Of a stretch of 64,000 bases of DNA, positions 26,403 to 34,744 are shown piece by piece; within the stretch, counting starts at the first letter, position 1; each line of letters opens with the position of its first letter. Made by a program: the position numbers and the translations under genes. The notes beneath the pieces were generated by a model. The model searched no databases. It saw only the letters and a program-made list of their open reading frames with translations, and was not told the origin of the DNA. The DNA is from Formosa sp. Hel1_33_131 (GTDB lineage: Bacteria > Bacteroidota > Bacteroidia > Flavobacteriales > Flavobacteriaceae). Location: contig CATEFX010000010.1 in the NCBI GenBank assembly GCA_949499105.1, positions 62,001-126,000 of the forward strand, read 5' to 3'.

Positions 26403-27272
26403 ATGTCTATAAAAAATTCTGAACTCATACTCAATTCTGACGGGAGTGTTTATCATCTTCATTTAAAACCTTCAGACATTGCAGATACCATCATTTTTGT
26501 GGGCGATCAAGATCGCGTGGTCGAAGTCACTAAGCATTTTGATAGTGTAGATTTTGAAACTCAAAGTCGCGAATTTAAAACTCAAACTGGCACCTATAAA
26601 GGGAAACGACTCTCAGTTATTTCCACTGGAATTGGATCTGATAATATCGATATCGTGATCAATGAATTAGATGCTTTGGTGAACATAGATTTCGAAACTC
26701 GAGAGATTAAAGCCCTCAAAACAAGTTTATCGATCATACGCATTGGAACCTCGGGAGCATTACAACCCGACATCGATGTTGATAGCTTTGTATTGAGTCG
26801 CTACGGGATGGATATTAATGGAATGCTTCAATCGTATAAAGTGGATGCTATTAAACATGCGAATATCGAGAGCGCTTTTGTGAGTCATACGCAATGGAGT
26901 CCTCAAAAACCCTATCCAGTGATCATAAAAAATTCTCAAACATTAGAAGATGTATTAAAGAGTGACCAAACAATTTTTGGAATGACGGCGACTTGTGGCG
27001 GGTTTTACGGCCCTCAGGGTCGTGTGTTGCGTTTAGAATTGCAAGATGAAAGTCTGAATCATAAAATGGATAGCTTTGATTATAAAGGCTTAAAAGTGAC
27101 TAATTTTGAAATGGAGACCTCGGCCATTTATGGATTGTCAAAGTTATTAGGGCATGAAGCCTGTTCCATGAATGCTATTTTGGCCAATAGAGCTTTAGGA
27201 CTTTTTAGTAAAAACCCGCAAGCGACGATCGATAAACTAATTACTTATACCCTAAATAAACTTGTTTCTTAA
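26403..27272 (+). CDS. Nucleoside phosphorylase (uridine phosphorylase-like)
   Basis: 289 residues. The PNP/UDP superfamily fold is indicated by DTIIFVGDQDRV, VISTGIGSDNIDI, IIRIGTSGALQPDI and the late acidic region VTNFEMETSAIYGLSKLLGH, which carries the ribose-binding Met-Glu pair. It cleaves a nucleoside with phosphate for salvage in the cytosol. It is followed without a gap by the binding-protein-like gene, an unusual neighbour for a salvage enzyme and a hint that the ligand of that protein could be a related metabolite. Confidence 0.9.
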   Translation: MSIKNSELILNSDGSVYHLHLKPSDIADTIIFVGDQDRVVEVTKHFDSVDFETQSREFKTQTGTYKGKRLSVISTGIGSDNIDIVINELDALVNIDFETREIKALKTSLSIIRIGTSGALQPDIDVDSFVLSRYGMDINGMLQSYKVDAIKHANIESAFVSHTQWSPQKPYPVIIKNSQTLEDVLKSDQTIFGMTATCGGFYGPQGRVLRLELQDESLNHKMDSFDYKGLKVTNFEMETSAIYGLSKLLGHEACSMNAILANRALGLFSKNPQATIDKLITYTLNKLVS

Positions 27273-28133
27273 ATGAAAAATGTACGCATTGGTGGAGTTC
27301 CCGAACACTTCAATTACGCTTGGTATTTGGCTTTAAAAGACGGCCATTTTAAGCAACACGACATCAACGTTCGTTGGAAGGATTATTTTGGAGGAACGGG
27401 TCAAATGACTCAAGCGCTTCGGAATAATGAAATCGATATGGCGGTGATTTTGACAGAAGGAATTATCAAAGATATTACCGGAGGAAATCCCAGTAAAATT
27501 GTCCAAGTTTTTGTGGAATCGCCTTTGATATGGGGGATTCATGTCGCGCATGATTCCACTTTCAAGCAGTTGAACGAACTAAAAGGTCAACGTGCTGCAA
27601 TCAGTAGATATGGTTCTGGCTCCCATTTAATGGCCTATGTCAATGCATTACACTTGGATTGGAACCCCACAACAGATTTACAATTTGAAGTCGTTAAAAA
27701 TCTCGATGGTGCTGTGGATGCTTTAAGTCAACAAGAAGCCGATTATTTTATGTGGGAGAAATTCACCACAAAACCTTTGGTCGATCAAAAAAAATTTAGA
27801 CGTCTGGGCGAATGTCCAACTCCTTGGCCCTGTTTTGTGATTGCGGTGCGCGATGAATTTATCTTAAATGAAAAAGAAACGCTTCAAACGATTCTAAAAA
27901 TCATCAATACCATCACGGCTGATTTTAAACAAATTCCAGAAATTGATGCGATTATTTCTGAGCGTTATCAACAAAAAAATGAGGATGTAAAAGCGTGGCT
28001 AGAACTCACCGAATGGTCACAAGAAACGCTTAAAGCGTCGACGGTTGAAGCGGTTCAAAATCAATTGTTAGAATTAGAGATTATTTCCGAAAAATGGCCC
28101 TATGATCGATTGGTCGCGAACTTGGACGACTAA
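27273..28133 (+). CDS. NMT1/SsuA-like periplasmic-binding-fold protein lacking a signal peptide
   Basis: 286 residues of the type II binding-protein fold: RIGGVPEHFNYAWYLALKDG at the start, YFGGTGQMTQALRNNEIDMAVILTEG, AISRYGSGSHLMA and QEADYFMWEKFTTK. Relatives are substrate-binding components of ABC transporters for sulfonates, nitrate or thiamine precursors. Here the domain begins at residue 3 with no signal peptide, and no permease or ATPase gene is adjacent. It starts on the base after the phosphorylase stop. It is therefore more likely a cytosolic ligand-binding protein or enzyme of this fold than a transporter part. Its end overlaps ung by 4 bp, convergent. Confidence 0.75.
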   Translation: MKNVRIGGVPEHFNYAWYLALKDGHFKQHDINVRWKDYFGGTGQMTQALRNNEIDMAVILTEGIIKDITGGNPSKIVQVFVESPLIWGIHVAHDSTFKQLNELKGQRAAISRYGSGSHLMAYVNALHLDWNPTTDLQFEVVKNLDGAVDALSQQEADYFMWEKFTTKPLVDQKKFRRLGECPTPWPCFVIAVRDEFILNEKETLQTILKIINTITADFKQIPEIDAIISERYQQKNEDVKAWLELTEWSQETLKASTVEAVQNQLLELEIISEKWPYDRLVANLDD

Positions 28134-28795
28134 CCCCAATCTATGGGCGATTTGCCCTTTAATTTTAGAGCGGCATTTGTTTTGCTAAAATGTTTGTTTC
28201 CAAACCAATACCCTCTATTGGCACTCATGGGCGATGGATGCCCACTTTCTAAAATCGTATGTTTTTTGGTATCGATGAGAGTCGTTTTCGTTTTAGCGAC
28301 GCTTCCCCATAACAAAAAAATTAGATCCGATTTTAGATTGGACAGCATTTTGATCACAGCATTTGTAAATTCTTCCCAGCCTTGTTTTTGATGGCTGCCC
28401 GCAAATTTAGCCCGCACACTCAAAGTGGCATTGAGCAATAAAACACCCTGATTAGCCCATGCAGTTAGGTCGCCATTAGAGCGGTATGGAAGCCCGATAT
28501 CGGATTCCAGTTCCTTGAAAATATTTTTTAAAGAAGGTGGATGTGCTAAGTTCTCATTCACAGAAAAGCTCAAACCATTGGCTTGCCCTTCGCCATGATA
28601 GGGATCCTGACCGATGATGACAACTTTTATGTTTTCAAATGCACAGGCATCAAAGGCGTTAAATAACTGATCGAACGGAGGATAACAAGAGTGCAAGCCA
28701 TACTCCACACGTACAAAAATATCTAATTTTTCAAAATAGGGCTTCGAAAATTCAGATTCTAAGGGGGGTAACCAGGTTCCTTTGAGCTTTAGCAT
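28130..28795 (-). CDS. ung: Uracil-DNA glycosylase
   Basis: 221 residues, the family-1 length. The catalytic Asp is in VVIIGQDPYHGEGQANGLSFSV, the uracil-binding region in GVLLLNATLSV, and the DNA-intercalation motif in ESGHPSPMSANRGY. It excises uracil from DNA to start base-excision repair. Transcribed towards the binding-protein gene with a 4 bp overlap; start codon 100 bp from mutS2, divergent. Confidence 0.96.
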   Translation of the reverse strand: MLKLKGTWLPPLESEFSKPYFEKLDIFVRVEYGLHSCYPPFDQLFNAFDACAFENIKVVIIGQDPYHGEGQANGLSFSVNENLAHPPSLKNIFKELESDIGLPYRSNGDLTAWANQGVLLLNATLSVRAKFAGSHQKQGWEEFTNAVIKMLSNLKSDLIFLLWGSVAKTKTTLIDTKKHTILESGHPSPMSANRGYWFGNKHFSKTNAALKLKGKSPIDWG

Positions 28796-28865
28796 ATTAA
28801 TTAAATTGGTTAAACATTCTGATTTAGTACGCTAATTTAAACTATATTTTTTAAACATTAATACC

Positions 28866-28873
28866 TACATTTG
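28866..28873 (+). promoter_or_regulatory. Candidate -7 box of mutS2
   Basis: TACATTTG matches TAnnTTTG, 22 bp upstream of ATG 28896. An earlier ATG at 28883 is out of frame and closes within six codons. Confidence 0.5.
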
Positions 28874-28895
28874 TGGAGGCTTATGCACGACCGAT

Positions 28896-31064
28896 ATGAT
28901 TAATATTTCCAAAAAAACTTTACAAGATTTAGAATTTGAATCCGTAATTCTTCAGGTAGCGACTCACAATGTAACCATTTTAGGGAAACTAGAGGTCTTA
29001 TCTACAACTCCATTTTCAGAAAGAGTGGATGTACTTGAAGCACTTCAACTGACCAACGAATTTGTAACGTCTTTTGATAATGAAAATCGAGTCCCTAATC
29101 ATGGATTTGATGCCATTACCGAAGAATTAAAATTAGTTCGGATTGAAAATAATTATTTAGAAATTGATGGCTTTCGTAAAATTGCTGGTATCTGTGTCAC
29201 CACCAATGTGTTGCTGAAATTCTTCAAAAAATTTCATGAATACTACCCGCTTTTAAAGGCACTTTCATCTGAATTAGAACCCAATAAAGACATTTCAGAG
29301 ACAATCAACGGCGTGATCGATAAATATGGAGACATTCGGAATGATGCTTCCGATACCTTGTATGGCTTACGGAAATCGATTCAATCGGTTCGCACTAAAA
29401 TCAATACCAGTTTTAATTCAGCTTTAAGCATGTATAATAGTGCCGACTATTTGGACGATATTCGGGAAACTGTCATGGAAAACCGCCGTGTTTTGGCCGT
29501 AAAAGCCATGTATCGCCGTAAAGTCAAAGGCAGTATTTTGGGCGCGAGTAAAACAGGGAGTATTGTGTATATTGAACCGGATACCACCCAACAACACCAA
29601 CGGGATCTAAATAATTTAGAGTTTGAAGAAACCGAAGAAATCAAGCGAATTTTGCTCGAACTCACCAGTTTCATCCGTGGGTATGCCCCACTTTTAGAAG
29701 ACTACCAGTTATTTTTAACAAAAATTGATGTCATCTATGCCAAAGCAAAGTATGCAAAATCAATTATGGGAGTGCTCCCTGAAATCACCAAACATCAAGA
29801 AATAGACTTGGTCAACGCCTACCACCCCTTGTTGTTGGTGGCGAATCAAAACGAAGGGATTACGACCTTTCCTCAAACCATCACCATGACAACCGAAAGT
29901 CGAATCATCGTGATTTCGGGACCCAATGCCGGCGGAAAGAGTATCACCCTTAAAACCGTAGGATTGTTGCAACTCATGGTACAATCGGGGATGCTTATTC
30001 CTGTGCATGAACGTTCAAAACTCTGTTTATTTGATTCTATTCTAAGTGATATTGGCGATAATCAATCCATTGAAAATCATTTAAGTACGTATAGCTATCG
30101 CTTGAAACAAATGAATTATTTTCTAAAGAAATGTAATAAACATACGCTCTTTTTAATTGATGAATTTGGAACCGGTAGTGACCCTGAATTGGGAGGTGCG
30201 TTGGCCGAAACCTTTTTAGAAGTCTTTTATGAACGAGAAGCTTTTGGCATTATCACGACGCATTATAGCAATTTAAAACTTTTGGCAAACGAACTACCAC
30301 ACATCCAAAATGCGAATATGTTGTTTGATGAAAAAACCTTGCTGCCCTTGTTTAAGTTGGTCATTGGTCAGGCGGGAAGCTCTTTTACTTTTGAGGTGGC
30401 TCAAAAAAACGGCATTCCTTTTAGTTTGATTAACCGTTCCAAAAAAAAGATTGAACGCGGCAAAATACGGTTTGACAAAACCATCGCAAAACTGCAAAAA
30501 GAACGTTCTAAACTTGAAAAAACGGAGCGGGCTTTGAAGCAAAATGAGATTAAAAAAAGTCAGGAAGCCGATAAATTAGAAACGACCAATGCGAAGGCTA
30601 AGAAAAAATTACAAAGCTATCAAGAGCTTTTTGATAGCAATCAACGCTTGGTATATCTGGGTCAAAAAATTAGTGACTTAGGCGGGAAATACTTTGATGA
30701 TAACCGGAAACGAGAGTTAATGGCAGAGCTTTTTAAATTGGTTCAGGTAGAGAATTCGAAACGCCAAAAAGTAAGTCAAAAACAAAAAAAGGTGTTGATT
30801 GCCAAGGAAATTGAATTAAAAAAAGAAGTTGAGGAAAAAGTAGAAGTCATTCGTCAACAAAAAAAGAAACAAAAAGCAAAAGCGGCTTTAATTCCACCCA
30901 AACCAAAACGCGTTTTGGTCCTAGGAGATTCGGTCCGACTGGAAGATGGCCGTGCTGTGGGTACGATTGATAAACTCGAAAAAAACAAAGCCGTGGTCAA
31001 CTATGGACTTTTTACGACAACCGTCAATGTGGACCGCCTCGACTATGTAAATTCTAAAAAATAA
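28896..31064 (+). CDS. mutS2: MutS2-type DNA-binding ATPase without a C-terminal Smr domain
   Basis: 722 residues. The clamp/lever region (about 1-320) precedes the ABC-type ATPase: Walker A GPNAGGKSITLKT, signature region SDIGDNQSIENHLSTYSY, Walker B HTLFLIDEFGTGSDPE and the switch His in TTHYSNLK. A lysine/glutamate-rich coiled coil follows (about 510-660), then a short beta domain (RVLVLGDSVRLEDGRAVG). Canonical MutS2 ends in an Smr nuclease domain; none is visible here, so a role in collision rescue or recombination control without Smr cleavage is likely. Overlaps the DCC gene by one base. Confidence 0.88.
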   Translation: MINISKKTLQDLEFESVILQVATHNVTILGKLEVLSTTPFSERVDVLEALQLTNEFVTSFDNENRVPNHGFDAITEELKLVRIENNYLEIDGFRKIAGICVTTNVLLKFFKKFHEYYPLLKALSSELEPNKDISETINGVIDKYGDIRNDASDTLYGLRKSIQSVRTKINTSFNSALSMYNSADYLDDIRETVMENRRVLAVKAMYRRKVKGSILGASKTGSIVYIEPDTTQQHQRDLNNLEFEETEEIKRILLELTSFIRGYAPLLEDYQLFLTKIDVIYAKAKYAKSIMGVLPEITKHQEIDLVNAYHPLLLVANQNEGITTFPQTITMTTESRIIVISGPNAGGKSITLKTVGLLQLMVQSGMLIPVHERSKLCLFDSILSDIGDNQSIENHLSTYSYRLKQMNYFLKKCNKHTLFLIDEFGTGSDPELGGALAETFLEVFYEREAFGIITTHYSNLKLLANELPHIQNANMLFDEKTLLPLFKLVIGQAGSSFTFEVAQKNGIPFSLINRSKKKIERGKIRFDKTIAKLQKERSKLEKTERALKQNEIKKSQEADKLETTNAKAKKKLQSYQELFDSNQRLVYLGQKISDLGGKYFDDNRKRELMAELFKLVQVENSKRQKVSQKQKKVLIAKEIELKKEVEEKVEVIRQQKKKQKAKAALIPPKPKRVLVLGDSVRLEDGRAVGTIDKLEKNKAVVNYGLFTTTVNVDRLDYVNSKK

Positions 31065-31459
31065 TGCAAACTACGGTCTTTTTTGATGGCGTGTGTAACC
31101 TCTGTAATCGGAGTGTCAACCTCCTCATCTCTAAAGATAAAAAAAAGGTTTTAAAATTTGCGTCTTTACAAAGTGAGTATGCCCAAAACCTGGTTCCAAA
31201 AGAGGTGCTAAATTGTGGAAATTTAGACACTATTATCGTTTATATGGATGGTAAATTCTACGACCGAAGTCATGCCGTTCTAAAACTATGCAAAATCTTA
31301 GGAGGGCTGTATTCTGTTTTTCTAATTGGATACCTCATCCCCCGTTTTATACGTGATGGCTTGTATCGATTGATCGCCAACAACCGTTATAAATGGTTTG
31401 GAAAAACTGAGCAATGCAGGGTACCGACTCCCGAACTAAAAGATCGGTTTTTGGAATAA
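31064..31459 (+). CDS. DUF393 / DCC-family thiol-disulfide oxidoreductase-like protein
   Basis: 131 residues. The DCC signature is DGVCNLCN near residue 9, placing a CxxC pair at the N-terminus of a thioredoxin-like fold; a central hydrophobic segment (LGGLYSVFLIGYLIPRFIRDG) and the late WFGKTEQCRVPT are typical of DUF393. Redox activity is presumed for the family rather than shown. Translationally coupled to mutS2 by a one-base overlap. It is the last core gene before the second accessory island. Confidence 0.88.
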   Translation: MQTTVFFDGVCNLCNRSVNLLISKDKKKVLKFASLQSEYAQNLVPKEVLNCGNLDTIIVYMDGKFYDRSHAVLKLCKILGGLYSVFLIGYLIPRFIRDGLYRLIANNRYKWFGKTEQCRVPTPELKDRFLE

Positions 31460-31829
31460 TTGAATAGCATTATGTTAAAAACCAAGCTCCTTTGGCCGCT
31501 TTTAATTTTTTTTTAGTACATTTAACAAGTCTTAGATACCAAATCTAATTTTTCATTATAACCAATTCAACATTTAAGTAAAGTATTAAGAAACTGTAAC
31601 TACACAGCGGTGTGTGGATATGTGGTGTTTTTAATACCCTTTACGTATGCGCTGAATGAGCGCAACTTAAAAAAAGAATGCAGACTTTAGAAAATGATAA
31701 ACGAGAACAAAAGTTCCTATTATCGGGAAATAGAGCCCCACAAATAGGAAGTTTATTCTCCATATAACCAGTTAGCATTTATTGCCAAATAAACCTTAGA
31801 GAATCAAATATTATCAAAACATAAAAATA
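31460..31829. other. Intergenic region at the start of the second island
   Basis: 370 bp. A weak hairpin followed by a T tract (31482-31514) may end the mutS2-DCC transcript. The rest is the first ~245 bp repeat and the cassette 3 leader. No larger gene is present. Confidence 0.5.
31531..31773 (+). repeat. ~245 bp direct repeat, copy 1, ending at cassette 3
   Basis: Shares most bases with 36181-36424, including CTGTAACTAC, GTGTGTGGATATGTGGTG, the small hairpin GCGCT/AGCGC (31649-31663) and TTCCTATTATCGGGAAATAG. Both copies end in CTCCATATAACnAGTT, after which the sequences become cassette-specific (AGCATTT here). A short frame MQTLENDKREQKFLLSGN starts at 31678. I interpret it as the insertion-site side of a cassette junction or a structured RNA; neither is proven. 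Confidence 0.7.
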
Positions 31830-33410
31830 ATGTCTAAAGAAAATTCCATAAAAACATTAGTAACTTCAATTTTACTAGTTGCAGTGCTAGCATTTACAAA
31901 TTGTTCGAAAGTAGAACACAATCAGCCAAATATTGTAATTATCTATGCAGATGACATGGGCTATGGAGACCTAAATTGTCAGAATCCAGATTCGAAAATC
32001 CCGACTCCAAATCTCGACAAGCTTGCTTCAGAAGGTATGCGATTTACTGATGCACACAGCTCGTCAGGGATTTGTTCCCCTAGTCGATTTGCATTACTTA
32101 CTGGGTCCTATCATTGGCGCAGGCAACATGGCATAGTTGGCCCCTTTGGTAAACCATTTTTCAAGGACTCGGATATCACTTTACCACAGTTATTAAAAAC
32201 AAAGGGATACAACACTGCTTGCATTGGCAAATGGCATTTGGGATGGGATTGGGATTTTATCAACAAAAAACCTTCTAGTTCTAGAAATTATTGGGGTAAT
32301 GACCACAAAATGTACGACCTAAAAGATATAAATTGGGAGGCTCCTATAACTGGTGGCCCTTTGGATCGTGGTTTTGATTACTACTATGGTGATGGGACTA
32401 TAAACTTCCCTCCCTTTGCTTGGATTGAAAATGATCGTTTTGTTGAAATTCCCAACGACATATTCGAATTCAATCAGTTTGAGAGAAAAGTAAAAGAGGC
32501 GGGTTGGGATTCTCGTCCAGGGCCAAAAGTGAAAGGATGGGATCCTTATAAAGTTTTACCAACACTTACAAAAAAAACTATTGAATGGATAAATAGGCAA
32601 GATGAAAACAAACCTTTCTTTCTTTATTTTGCCATGCCTTCACCGCACTCACCCATCATTCCAAACGATGAATTCGACGGAAAGTCTCAAGCAGGTGGAT
32701 ATGGTGATTTTATGGTTCAGACCGACTGGGTAGCTGGGCAGGTATTAAAAGCATTAAAAGAAAAGGGAATGGAAGACAACACTATCGTTATTTTTAGTGC
32801 CGATAATGGAACGGAAAGTTATGCTTGGGAACGAGCCGAAAAGTATGGGCATTTTAGCATGGGTGATTTTCGTGGACTCAAACGAGATGTATGGGAAGGT
32901 GGTCATCATGTGCCTTTTATAATTAAATGGCCTTCTAAAATTAAAGCAGGTTCAGTTTCAAAAGAGTTAATTTCGCAAGTTGATATTATGGCTACTCTTG
33001 CAAGTATTACGGGAGCAGATTTAACAGAAAAGGCGGCACCTGATAGTTATAATTTCTTATCAGTGTTAAAGGGTGAGAAATACAAATCTCCGCTTAGGGA
33101 AACAACTATACATAATACATATGAATCTAAATGGGGCGTCAGAAAGGGAGACTGGCTCTATATTAATAGTTCATCTGGAGGACATAGAGAAATGCCAGAA
33201 TCATTTAAAAACCTAACTGGGTACGCCGATTTTAATACAAAAGGACTACTTTTCAATATGAAAGATGACCCTGAGCAACGTGTTAATCTTTATGAGAAAT
33301 ATCCAGAAAAAATTATAGAAATGGATAAATTACTTCAAGAAAATCGTAAAAAAGGATACTCAATAAGATAACCCTTAATTAATAAATTGGCAAAGCAACA
33401 AAATGCTAAC
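31771..33410 (+). mobile_element. Cassette 3: sulfatase gene bounded by inverted cores
   Basis: GTTAGCATTT at 31771-31780 is exactly complementary to AAATGCTAAC at 33401-33410. The only gene inside is the sulfatase. The left boundary is the end of the ~245 bp repeat; the right boundary opens a palindrome of the same design as at 15206-15339. The insert of 1.6 kb is long for an integron-type cassette but within reason. Confidence 0.55.
31830..33371 (+). CDS. S1-family sulfatase (arylsulfatase-like), lipoprotein
   Basis: 513 residues. The N-terminus is a lipoprotein-type signal ([11 protein letters not shown], lipidated Cys about residue 25), so the enzyme is exported to the periplasm or cell surface. 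The sulfatase motif CSPSR ([17 protein letters not shown]) starts at Cys82, the residue converted to formylglycine. Metal ligands are suggested by [13 protein letters not shown] and [10 protein letters not shown]. Such enzymes remove sulfate from algal or animal polysaccharides. No formylglycine-generating enzyme or glycoside hydrolase lies beside it. It is the sole gene of an inverted-repeat-bounded segment, implying transfer. Confidence 0.92.
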   Translation: MSKENSIKTLVTSILLVAVLAFTNCSKVEHNQPNIVIIYADDMGYGDLNCQNPDSKIPTPNLDKLASEGMRFTDAHSSSGICSPSRFALLTGSYHWRRQHGIVGPFGKPFFKDSDITLPQLLKTKGYNTACIGKWHLGWDWDFINKKPSSSRNYWGNDHKMYDLKDINWEAPITGGPLDRGFDYYYGDGTINFPPFAWIENDRFVEIPNDIFEFNQFERKVKEAGWDSRPGPKVKGWDPYKVLPTLTKKTIEWINRQDENKPFFLYFAMPSPHSPIIPNDEFDGKSQAGGYGDFMVQTDWVAGQVLKALKEKGMEDNTIVIFSADNGTESYAWERAEKYGHFSMGDFRGLKRDVWEGGHHVPFIIKWPSKIKAGSVSKELISQVDIMATLASITGADLTEKAAPDSYNFLSVLKGEKYKSPLRETTIHNTYESKWGVRKGDWLYINSSSGGHREMPESFKNLTGYADFNTKGLLFNMKDDPEQRVNLYEKYPEKIIEMDKLLQENRKKGYSIR

Positions 33411-33530
33411 AATGTATAAAAATAACAGCCGAAATATTAGTAAACATGAACATTCTAGCTAGCATAAAACATAGAGGTAAACCGAAAATTTCTATTTCCG
33501 AACTCGGCTACTATTCTTATACAAACCGTC
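33401..33530. repeat. attC-like imperfect palindrome downstream of the sulfatase
   Basis: AATGTATAAAAATAACAGCCGA (left arm, from 33411) pairs imperfectly with TCGGCTACTATTCTTATAC (33504-33522), continuing to AAACCGTC. The left words AACAATGTATA and the GCCGA/TCGGC box line up with AACAATGTATA and GGCGA/TCGCC in the element at 15206-15339. The right core reads GTC rather than GTT, so this end may be damaged. It is bounded on the right by IS remnants. Confidence 0.6.
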
Positions 33531-33585
33531 AGACTGCGCAAAACACATCATTTAATAGCACTTTTTTTGTGAATAATAGCTGTTT

Positions 33586-33858
33586 TTGTATTTTGTAAAC
33601 GCCTCATTATCAACACCTATGCATCCTATCGATCAAGAAATTGATAGATTCCAACTTTCCATGATGGATTTAGAATCTATGGTAGATCAAAACTCTTATG
33701 CGCGTTTGGTAGATCTGTTTGTCCAAAGTCTTCCTCTTGAACAATTTGGGTTTACACATACCACTCATGAAACCACGGGTCGACCTCCGCTACCGAACGA
33801 ATCCTTTCGTGTGGTAAACATTATCAAAGTTATGTATGTTAAACTAAGAAATAAATGA
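33586..33858 (+). pseudogene. IS1182-type transposase, N-terminal fragment
   Basis: From about ATG 33619 the product begins MHPIDQEIDRFQLSMMDLES, followed by NSYARLVDLFVQSLPLEQFGF and TTGRPPLP, the N-terminal pattern of IS1182/IS5-like DDE transposases (two-helix start, then GRPxxxP). Similarity stops after about residue 70, where the frame runs into unrelated sequence and a stop. The catalytic DDE domain is absent. The frame extends upstream to a TTG at 33586. Confidence 0.6.
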
Positions 33859-33938
33859 ATAGAAATTATAAATTTAATAATCCAGAAGGTTTGTGTTTTA
33901 TTAGTTTTGCTGTTGTAGGTTGGTTAGATGTATTTACC
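33855..33938 (+). pseudogene. REP-associated tyrosine transposase (RAYT), N-terminal fragment
   Basis: ATG 33855 opens MNRNYKFNNPEGLCFISF followed by AVVGWLDVFT, the hallmark start of RAYT/Y1 transposases in Bacteroidota (x-x-YKFxNPExxYFVSFATVxWxDVF). The frame is interrupted exactly where palindromic element copy B begins and stops at 33959. The HUH and catalytic Tyr motifs are lost. Confidence 0.6.
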
Positions 33939-34070
33939 CCGCTCTGCGAAGTCTCCTGACTTAGCGGAACATTAACAAAAGGAAAAGAAAGAAGTCACAA
34001 CTAAACAGAATTATACACAAAAAACATATAAAGTAAAGTATCGCTCAAAGTCGAGAGACTTTGAGCAGCA
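33938..34070. repeat. Palindromic miniature element, copy B (~133 bp, MITE-like)
   Basis: Left end GCTCTGCGAAGTCTCCTGAC at 33941 is inverted relative to the right end AAAGTCGAGAGACTTTGAGC. The interior shares GCGGAACATTAA, AAGTCACAACTAAACAG, ATATAAAGTAAA and TATCGCTCAAAGTCG with copy A at 16553-16681. It interrupts the RAYT fragment. Two copies in 17 kb suggest a family across the genome. Confidence 0.65.
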
Positions 34071-34084
34071 GGTAAATTTTAGAC

Positions 34085-34221
34085 CCTCGTATGCCAGGCA
34101 TAATTTTATAATTACCCGTTTTTGGTTCATTATTTTTAGAGTTCACTGACGACTTAACCTCTATACCGACACAAAAGTTGGATCATAAGGAAGCCCTGAT
34201 TTTACAATTGCAATGGATTGT
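34085..34221 (-). mobile_element. IS110-family element, 3'-end remnant
   Basis: Runs parallel to 37112-37243 with few differences, from the palindrome TATGCCAGGCATA through the last codons of the transposase (minus strand: KSGLPYDPTFVSV then a stop). Only the extreme 3' end of the element remains, too short to act. Confidence 0.65.
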
Positions 34222-34258
34222 TGATGCATTTGTAGTACACCTGTTTTTAATTTTTAAA

Positions 34259-34320
34259 ATTGATAGTAATTACCAACATTATATTAATTTAAACAAATAA
34301 TGATAGTAATTACCATCATT
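34259..34320. promoter_or_regulatory. Two palindromic operators upstream of hipBA
   Basis: TGATAGTAATTACCATCA at 34301-34318 is nearly perfectly palindromic, extended by AA and TT on the sides. TGATAGTAATTACCAACATT at 34261-34280 is a second, weaker copy. The centres are 40 bp apart, close to four helical turns, which would let two HipB dimers bind one face. The position just upstream of a -7 box fits autorepression by the HipB-HipA complex. Confidence 0.65.
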
Positions 34321-34346
34321 TTTTATGATATTATTAACTTTTTTTA

Positions 34347-34354
34347 TATATTTG
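34347..34354 (+). promoter_or_regulatory. Candidate -7 box of hipBA
   Basis: TATATTTG matches TAnnTTTG, 42 bp upstream of the hipB ATG and 26 bp after the second operator. Confidence 0.5.
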
Positions 34355-34396
34355 AATTGGGAAAACCAACCATAAGGATCAAAAAAAGCATTAAAA

Positions 34397-34744
34397 ATGG
34401 AAAACACTACCATTGAATGGTTATCAATGAGCGATAAATCAATCATAGCCACAGTTGGAGAATACATAAAACACCAGCGTTTAATTCAAAATAAAACGCA
34501 GGCAACCATTGCTGAAATCGCAGGAATTAATCGCTGGACTCTGAGTAAAGTTGAAAATGGAGACCCGATCTCATTAACTTCCTTAATACAGATTCTAAGA
34601 GCTCTTAATTTGTTAGAAGTTCTTAATATCTTTAAAATTGAATCGCAAATAAGTCCTTTAAAACTTGCGAAATTAGAAAAACAAAAAAGACAACGCGCAA
34701 GTACAGCCCCTGAAACAGAGAACCAACACAAGAGCAAATGGTAG
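34397..34744 (+). CDS. hipB: HipB-type antitoxin (XRE-family HTH)
   Basis: 115 residues. A helix-turn-helix of the Cro/XRE type spans about residues 18-70 (GEYIKHQRLIQNKTQATIAE, IAGINRWTLSKVENGDPISL, TSLIQILRALNLLEVLNI). A basic, disordered tail (KLEKQKRQRASTAPETEN) follows and would reach the toxin. It should bind the upstream palindromes and repress the operon with HipA. It overlaps hipA by 7 bp, as is usual for this module. A start at a second Met (residue 11) is also possible. Confidence 0.85.
   Translation: MENTTIEWLSMSDKSIIATVGEYIKHQRLIQNKTQATIAEIAGINRWTLSKVENGDPISLTSLIQILRALNLLEVLNIFKIESQISPLKLAKLEKQKRQRASTAPETENQHKSKW

Larger units (their letters stand above)
33859..34396. other. Gene-poor stretch made of element remnants upstream of hipB
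   Basis: 538 bp without an intact gene. In order it holds the RAYT fragment, palindromic element copy B, an IS110 3' remnant, about 37 bp of unassigned sequence, the two hip operators and the hipB promoter. Confidence 0.6.

Noticed and set aside
31482..31514. Possible terminator after the DCC gene
   Set aside because: Only a four-base stem (CCAA/TTGG) before the T tract; too weak to list as a feature.
34279..34467. Minus-strand frame over the hip operators
   Set aside because: Runs antisense through the operator palindromes and the hipB start; no coding features.
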